From assembly GCA_026745465.1 (NCBI GenBank), contig JACYXH010000851.1, positions 1 to 64,000 on the forward strand: a stretch of 64,000 bases of DNA, in the 5' to 3' direction. Below are positions 59,101-64,000 of the stretch, in pieces. The position numbers and the translations under genes are program-made. Within the stretch, counting starts at the first letter, position 1. The number at the start of each line of letters is the position of its first letter. The notes under the pieces are model-generated. The model worked only from the letters and a program-made list of their open reading frames with translations, was not told the DNA's origin and did not search any database. This stretch comes from Lota lota. Taxonomy: Eukaryota > Chordata > Actinopteri > Gadiformes > Lotidae.

Positions 59101-59608
59101 GCTCTCCCCCCGCTTCATCGGCCCGTTTCCTGTCGATTCCATTGTTAATCCCTGTGCCGTCCGTCTCAAACTCCCCTCGTCTCTCCGTGTTCACCCCACC
59201 TTCCACGTCTCCCAGCTTAAGCCCGTCTCCTCCAGCCCACTGTCGCCCCCCACCCCAGCGCCGCCACCCCCCCGGATGATCGACGACCACCCATCCTGGA
59301 CAGTTCGTCGTCTCTTAGACGTACGTCGTCGCGGCCGGGGCCACCAGTACCTTGTGGACTGGGAGGGGTACGGACCAGAGGAACGCTCCTGGGTTCCGCG
59401 GAGTCACATCCTTGACCCTACTCTCATTAAGGACTTCCACCGTCTGCACCCTGACCATCCTGTGCGTCCGCCTGGAGGCGTCCGTAGAGGGGGGGGGTAC
59501 TGTCATGACACCCTCTTCCACTACCTAGGGGCGCCGGCTGCTATTCCACCTCGTGCACTCTGCTTTCCACACCAGCCTTCAATTAAACAATCACCGCACT
59601 CTACTTAA
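56096..59608 (+). CDS. pol: Pol of the Gypsy element (PR-RT-RH-IN-chromodomain)
   Basis: An open frame of 1170 codons. Domains in order: aspartic protease ([12 protein letters not shown]), reverse transcriptase ([23 protein letters not shown]), RNase H ([15 protein letters not shown]), integrase with an HHCC zinc region and DDE core ([36 protein letters not shown]), and a C-terminal chromodomain ([17 protein letters not shown]). Expression in this family is by -1 frameshifting from gag, so the true pol start lies in the overlap. Confidence 0.95.
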   Translation: MWSVGPLSVLLSYSPGKRSGSPITRGVLVSQTLNPSAPRPLLDAILSWQDQSQQLSILLDSGADESFIDRELVKQLGIETSPLESPLEAQALNGKPLARVERRTSPVSLLISGNHSEYISLHVIDCPFTPVVLGLPWLQIHNPHVDWRAGRITSWSPFCLSQCLRSAQSPCSSESRAPPPPPSDLSSVPETYHDLAEVFSEAHAISLPPHRPYDCAIDLLPGAPLPSSRLFNLSRPERVSMEQYIQESLAAGIIRPSSSPVGAGFFFIAKKDHSLRPCIDYRGLNNITVKNKYPLPLISSAFIPLHGATIFSKLDLRNAYHLVRIREGDEWKTAFNTPLGHFEYLVMPFGLTNAPGVFQALVNDVLRDMLNRSVFIYLDDILVFSGSLEEHKVHVRQVLQRLLENRLFVKAEKCEFHVTSTSFLGYIIGQGQVRMDPAKVSAVTEWPTPTSRKKLQQFLGFANFYRRFIRGYSQVAAPLTALTSIRSRFLWTTEAETAFAALKKRFVSSPILIQPNPANQFVVEVDASDTGVGAVLSQRSSSDQKMHPCAFFSCRLTPPERNYDVGNRELLAVKLALEEWRHWLEGAELPFVVWTDHRNLEYIQSAKRLNSRQARWALFFGRFRFTLTYRPGSRNIKPDALSRLHSPEDSRPDPEPILPPTCLVAALTLEVESAVIQAQRDQPDPGNGPLNRLFVPDSERTRVLSWAHASKLSCHPGVTRTLDFVRRRFWWPTMNVDVRSFIAACSTCARNKTSTQPRSGLLRPLPIPSRPWSHIALDFVTGLPPSEGNTTILTVIDRFSKSAHFLALPKLPSARETADLLVSHVFRQHGIPVDVVSDRGPQFTSQVWRAFCTALGISVSLSSGYHPQSNGQSERVNQEMEATLRCITETNSATWSSQLAWVEYAHNTLVNASTGLSPFMCSLGYQPPLFPSLEAEISVPSVDAHLQRCQRTWKRARAALLQASSRSQRQANKHRLPAPQYIPGQKVWLRSKDLPLKGFNQKLSPRFIGPFPVDSIVNPCAVRLKLPSSLRVHPTFHVSQLKPVSSSPLSPPTPAPPPPRMIDDHPSWTVRRLLDVRRRGRGHQYLVDWEGYGPEERSWVPRSHILDPTLIKDFHRLHPDHPVRPPGGVRRGGGYCHDTLFHYLGAPAAIPPRALCFPHQPSIKQSPHST

Positions 59609-59811
59609 TCACCAGTCTTCCTAGCAGCCGGTGCCAGATCGTTGTTTAACCACCTCGTGTTAGTTACTTCGTTCCAGTAAACAGATATCGTTATTCTCTC
59701 CCTGTCTAACCTGTTCTTTTGGAAAATAAATCTTTTGGAATCTATCACATCTCCGCCTCGTAGTGTCCGCATTTGGGTTCTCGTCCTGTCAGCGTAACAG
59801 ACAACGTAACA
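59501..59811 (+). repeat. 3' LTR of the Gypsy element
   Basis: 311 bp, nearly identical to the 5' LTR. Confidence 0.95.
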
Positions 59812-60830
59812 TGAAGGTTTAATAGAAGAGTTCTCAACAGCTTTATTCTTTATTATTCGTTGGTTCCTATAACTATATAAGCCTAATTATAAAGGGTAAT
59901 GAATGTTTAATAGAAGAGTTCTCAACAGCTTTATTATTTATTATTCGTTGGTTCCTATAACTATATAAGCCTAATTATAAAGGGTAATGAATGTTTAATA
60001 GAAGAGTTCTCAACAGCTTTATTCTTTATTATTCGTTGGTTCCCATAACTATATAAGCCTAATTATAAAGGGTAATGAAGGTTTAATAGAAGAGTTCTCA
60101 ACAGCTTTATTCTTTATTATTCGTTGGTTCCCATAACTATATAAACCTAATTATAAAGGGTAATGAAGGTTTAATAGAAGAGTTCTCAACAGCTTTATTC
60201 TTTATTATTCGTTGGTTCCTATAACTATATAAGCCTAATTATAAAGGGTAATGAAGGTTTAATAGAATAGTTCTCAACAGCTTTATTCTTTATTATTCGT
60301 TGGTTACTATAACTATATAAGCCTAATTATAAAGGGTAATGAATGTTTAATAGAAGAGTTCTCAACAGCTTTATTCTTTATTATTCGTTGGTTCCTATAA
60401 CTATATAAGCCTAATTATAAAGGGTAATGAAGGTTTAATAGAATAGTTCTCAACAGCTTTATTCTTTATTATTCGTTGGTTCCTATAACTATATAAGCCT
60501 AATTATAAAGGGTAATGAAGGTTTAATAGAAGAGTTCTCAACAGCTTTATTCTTTATTATTCGTTGGTTCCTATAACTATATAACCCTAATTATAAAGTG
60601 TAATGAAGGTTTAATAGAATAGTTCTCAACAGCTTTATTCTTTATTATTCGTTGGTTACTATAACTATATAAGCCTAATTATAAAGGGTAATGAAGGTTT
60701 AATAGAAGAGTTCTCAACAGCTTTATTCATTATTATTCGTTGGTTCCTATAACTATATAAGCCTAATTATAAAGGGTAATGAAGGTTTAATAGAAGAGTT
60801 CTCAACAGCTCTATTCTTTATTATTCGTTG
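59812..60830 (+). repeat. 88 bp minisatellite array, right of the Gypsy insertion
   Basis: About 11-12 copies with few differences. Continuous with 54466-54881 before the insertion. Confidence 0.95.
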
Positions 60831-60838
60831 GTAATATA

Positions 60839-61463
60839 CAGACATACTCTATATATTCTCTATTTTTTATATAGTGTCAGGGGACTTATTTCAAAATGCT
60901 ACATTTATTTATTTAATGCTGCATTTATTTATTTCAGGGAAGTTGTATTTCATTATGCTACATTTATTTATTTAATGCCACTTTTTTATTTAAATGCCAC
61001 ATTTATTCATTTAATGCAAGATTTATTTATTCAATGCCAAATTTATTTCGTAGTGCCACATGCATTTATTTCAGGGGACTTTTTTTTCATAATGCCACAT
61101 GTATTCATTTAATGCCACATTTATTTAGTAAATGCCACATTTATTTAGTAAATGCCACATTTATTTTTTTAATGCTACATTTATTTAACAATGCCAAATT
61201 TATTTATTTCAGGGGACTCTTATTTCATAATGCCACATTTATTCATTTAATGCCACAAAAAAGGTGCCATTTGATAAAAACATGTGGCTTTATGAATAAA
61301 AAGTCCCCTGAAACAAATAAATTTGGCATTAAATAAATCAATGTAGAATTATGAAATAAAAGTCCCCTGAAATTAATAAATGTGGCATTAAATAAATCAA
61401 TTTAGCATTTTGAAGTAAGTCCTCTTACACTATATACAAAAAACAGAATATGTAGTATGTCTG
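60839..61463. mobile_element. Inverted-repeat element (MITE-like), 625 bp
   Basis: Ends CAGACATACTCTATATATTC and, reversed, CAGACATACTACATATTCTG, with terminal similarity of about 60 bp (CAGGGGACTTATTTC and AAGTAAGTCCTCT). The interior is an AT-rich array of ATGCCACATTTATTTA units, part of it inverted. No transposase. The 88 bp arrays on its two sides run in opposite directions. Confidence 0.6.
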
Positions 61464-61474
61464 TTTTAAAAATG

Positions 61475-61922
61475 CAGCTGTACTATTGAGAACTCTTCTA
61501 TTAAACCTTCATTGCCCATTATAATTAGGCTTATATGGTTATAGGAACCAATGAATAATAAAGAATAAAGCTGTTGAGAACTCTTCTATTAAACCTTCAT
61601 TGCCCTTTATAATTAGGCTTATATAATTATAGGAACCAACGAATAATAAAGAATAAAGCTGTTGAGAACTTTTCTATTAAACCTTCATTATCCTTTCTAA
61701 TTAGGCTTATATAGTTATAGGAACCAACGAATAATAAAGAATAAAGCTGTTGAGAACTATTCTATTAAACCTTCATTACCCTTTATAATTAGGCTTATAT
61801 AGTTACAGGAACCAACGAATAATAAAGAATAAAGCTGTTGAGAACTCTTCTATAAAACCTTCATTACCCTTTGTAATTAGGCTTATATAGTTATAGCAAA
61901 CGAATAATAAAGAATAAAGCTC
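61475..61922 (-). repeat. 88 bp minisatellite array (minus)
   Basis: About five copies, reversed relative to 59812-60830. Confidence 0.95.
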
Positions 61923-61976
61923 CAGCCCTGATCCAATATTCAACAAAAGAAGAAGAGAGAACAGATCTGTTTATTT

Positions 61977-61978
<2 letters not shown>

Positions 61979-62030
<52 letters not shown>

Positions 62031-62043
62031 TGTGTGTGAGTGT

Positions 62044-62125
<82 letters not shown>
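61979..62125. repeat. (GT)n microsatellite
   Basis: About 145 bp of GT with GAGT interruptions. Confidence 0.95.
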
Positions 62126-62128
<3 letters not shown>

Positions 62129-62399
62129 AGGAACCATGAGTCAAAACCACTGCGCTAGATAGCAAGGGACCACAGGAAGTCTTGTTAAGGAAACGAAGTC
62201 ACGCTTTAAACCCAAACCAAGGTCACACGAAGTGGAGGCACTTCTCTCTTTCTGTAGACAAAGAACACATTTTAAACTATATAGTCTGACAGAAATATTA
62301 GAAGGTGAGTCCAAAGAATATAAAAAAGAACGTGATATTTTTAACTTGATGAAACAAAGGTTTTCTTGGAATGGCCTGTGCTAATACTTTCTGGTCTGA
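62126..62399 (+). pseudogene. Relic of a TRIM gene 5' end, copy C
   Basis: GGTCACACGAAGTGGAGGC, AAGGTGAGTCC and GGAATGGCCTGTGCTAATAC match the TRIM first exon, donor and coding start, then break into the 27 bp array. Confidence 0.7.
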
Positions 62400-62790
62400 A
62401 GTATGTTTGGGTTGTGTATCCAACTGACTATGTTTGGGTGGTGTATCCAACTGACTGTGTTAAGATGGTGTATCCAACTGACTATGTTTGGGTGGTGTAT
62501 CCAACTGACTATGTTTGGGTGGTGTCTCCAACTGACTATGTTTGGGTGGTGTCACCAACCCATGTATGTTTGGGTGGTGTCACCAACTAATGTATGTTTG
62601 GGTGGAGTCTCCAACTGACTATGTTTGGGTGGTGTCTCCAACTGACTAGGTTTGGGTGGGGTCTCCTAGTGACTGTATGTTTGGGTGGTGTCTCCAACTG
62701 ACTAGGTTTGGGTAGGGTCTCCAACTGACTGTATGTTTGGGTAGTGTCTCAAACTGACAATGTTTGGGTGATGTATCCAACTGTGTGTGT
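62400..62790. repeat. 27 bp minisatellite, copy C
   Basis: About 14 copies of TATGTTTGGGTGGTGTATCC+AACTGAC with more variants than copies A and B. Confidence 0.95.
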
Positions 62791-62924
62791 TTGTGTGTGT
62801 ATGTCTTTGTATGTGCTTGTGTCAGTGTGTGCACATGCTTGTGTGTCTGAAGTCTTCAAAACCTTTCCCTGTAAACACGTGATGCCAGATGACTGTTAAC
62901 ATCGCTTCCTCTCTGAGACGTTCG

Positions 62925-63300
62925 AGTCTACTTCCTCATTTGAACTTCAGTCTTACGCAGTGAGCAGCCGTGAAGCTCAATCTCTCTCTAGATCCACTTT
63001 TAATCTATTGATAATTACTATATTTTATCATTTACATTTCCCCAATTTACTTGTTTTAGGAACACTTTAACCTCCTATTCTTCATTTATACTTTTATAAC
63101 TTTATACCGTATGGAGCAGAGCACATTTTGATCACGGAATAGATAAGGTAAGCCTACAGTTTACTACAGTTTATATTGTCTTTAGGTTATTGGTATATTA
63201 AATGATTTAATCTTGGGAAATGTGTCTGTGTAACACTTATCAGTTAAAGACAATTCACTTTCGACAAATACAATGTTAGTTTAATGTTTCACTATTGTGT
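62925..63300 (-). promoter_or_regulatory. Duplicated promoter-like module, copy 4 (reversed)
   Basis: Close match to 39720-40090. Reverse complement of the modules at 8120 and 36040. Confidence 0.45.
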
Positions 63301-63589
63301 TTTTCAAATTATATAATATTATAATATTATATATATTTTTACAAATATGTAAACGAACCAAAAGCACTATTAAATCTGCACAACATAACTTTGGCTATAA
63401 ACAAGGAGTATAGGAGATAACGGTGAGAAAGAAAAGACAACTTTGTGCACTGTTCATTTGAATCTTCATTCAGATTATGTCCTGTTTGCAGAGAACATTA
63501 AGAACTTAGATTAGACTAAAGAAGCAATATTTTTCCTTGAAAAGGTTATGTGCAGGTTTGACACAATTGTTAACAAAGTCAGTAGTTAG

Positions 63590-63743
63590 AAGACAGAGAG
63601 AGACAGAGAGAGACAGAGACACACACACACAGACAGAGAGGGAGATAGACAGAAACACACAGAGACAGAGAGAGAGATAGAGAGAGACAGAGAGAGACAC
63701 AAAGAGACAGAGAGAGAGATGCAGAGAGAGAGAGAGTGTGTGT

Positions 63744-63840
<97 letters not shown>

Positions 63841-63850
63841 CATGCATGCG
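63590..63850. repeat. GACAGAGA array with long (GT)n
   Basis: Counterpart of 40380-40572 with a much longer GT run. Confidence 0.95.
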
Positions 63851-64000
63851 TGGAAACAAATAAACAGTGCTAATTAGTTAAATAAGTCACTTCTCTTCCA
63901 AGGCGCGGGCATCAACCAGTAGAAACAGAGTGAAGCATTTGAACCACTGCAGCAGTCAGAGTGGCCATGTTGAGTCAAACAACACAATGTTAGACGCTGT

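Larger units (their letters stand above)
54882..59811 (+). mobile_element. Ty3/Gypsy chromovirus-type retrotransposon, whole-looking
   Basis: 4930 bp with near-identical LTRs (54882-55198 and 59501-59811), TGTCATGAC...CGTAACA ends and a 5 bp target duplication TGAAG (54877-54881, 59812-59816). A purine tract precedes the 3' LTR (about 59486-59497). It has gag (55215-56165) and pol (56096-59608), with pol in the -1 frame and overlapping gag, as is known for the Sushi group. The chromodomain at the end of pol places it among chromoviruses. The LTRs differ by about one substitution and one short indel, so it is very young. It looks whole. Confidence 0.95.
62126..64000 (+). repeat. Segmental duplication, copy C
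   Basis: It matches 39013-40745 in order and content (TRIM relic, 27 bp array, AAGTCTTCAAAACCTTTCCC block, reversed promoter module, GACAGAGA/GT array, TTAGTTAAATAAGTCACTTC block). It runs off the window end, so its right boundary is unknown. Confidence 0.8.

Overview
This window looks like teleost fish genomic DNA. The genes have introns with ordinary GT-AG sites. A fish-type TRIM gene with a PRY-SPRY (B30.2) exon is present, together with V-SINE relics and a chromodomain Ty3/Gypsy element of the fish Sushi type. Tandem repeats occupy an unusually large share of the sequence. I cannot name the species.

Layout. (1) 0.1-13.5 kb is a very large inverted repeat. Two arms of about 3.8 kb (141-3895 and 9656-13530) flank a 5.8 kb spacer. 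The spacer holds a truncated aspartyl aminopeptidase (DNPEP) copy with its promoter, a cluster of about ten tRNA-like units, a 78 bp palindrome and a CA repeat. (2) 13-25.6 kb holds exon-like pieces of an unidentified minus-strand gene. One exon family is repeated five times here and once more in each palindrome arm. Many minisatellites lie between the pieces. (3) 26-29 kb is almost all satellites plus an LTR-like relic. (4) 30.0-34.2 kb (minus strand) holds a four-exon gene whose splice phases fit. It predicts a 366-residue type II membrane protein: acidic 13-residue repeats in the tail, a membrane anchor, an Ig domain, then a B30.2 domain. (5) 34.4-44.9 kb is minisatellites, segmental duplications, relics of TRIM 5' ends, a solo LTR and a V-SINE with an expanded internal repeat. 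(6) 45.3-51.9 kb (plus strand) holds a TRIM gene: RING, two B-boxes, coiled coil, then a B30.2 exon 4.6 kb away. A hAT transposase fragment and several satellites sit in its intron. (7) 52.4-64 kb holds CA arrays and a young, whole-looking Ty3/Gypsy element (54882-59811) inserted into an 88 bp minisatellite. It also holds a small inverted-repeat element and a second copy of the 38.8-40.7 kb duplication.

The most interesting signal is the relation between the Ig gene and the TRIM gene. Their B30.2 exons and the preceding intron sequence form an inverted segmental duplication about 20 kb apart. Both exons are entered in phase 1 and encode closely similar domains. One recognition module therefore appears to be mounted on a cytosolic E3 ligase and on a membrane protein whose B30.2 domain would, by the visible topology signals, face outward.

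All exon joins come from reading splice motifs and phases by eye. The Ig-B30.2 and TRIM models are well supported. The minus-strand gene at 11.5-25.6 kb is tentative.
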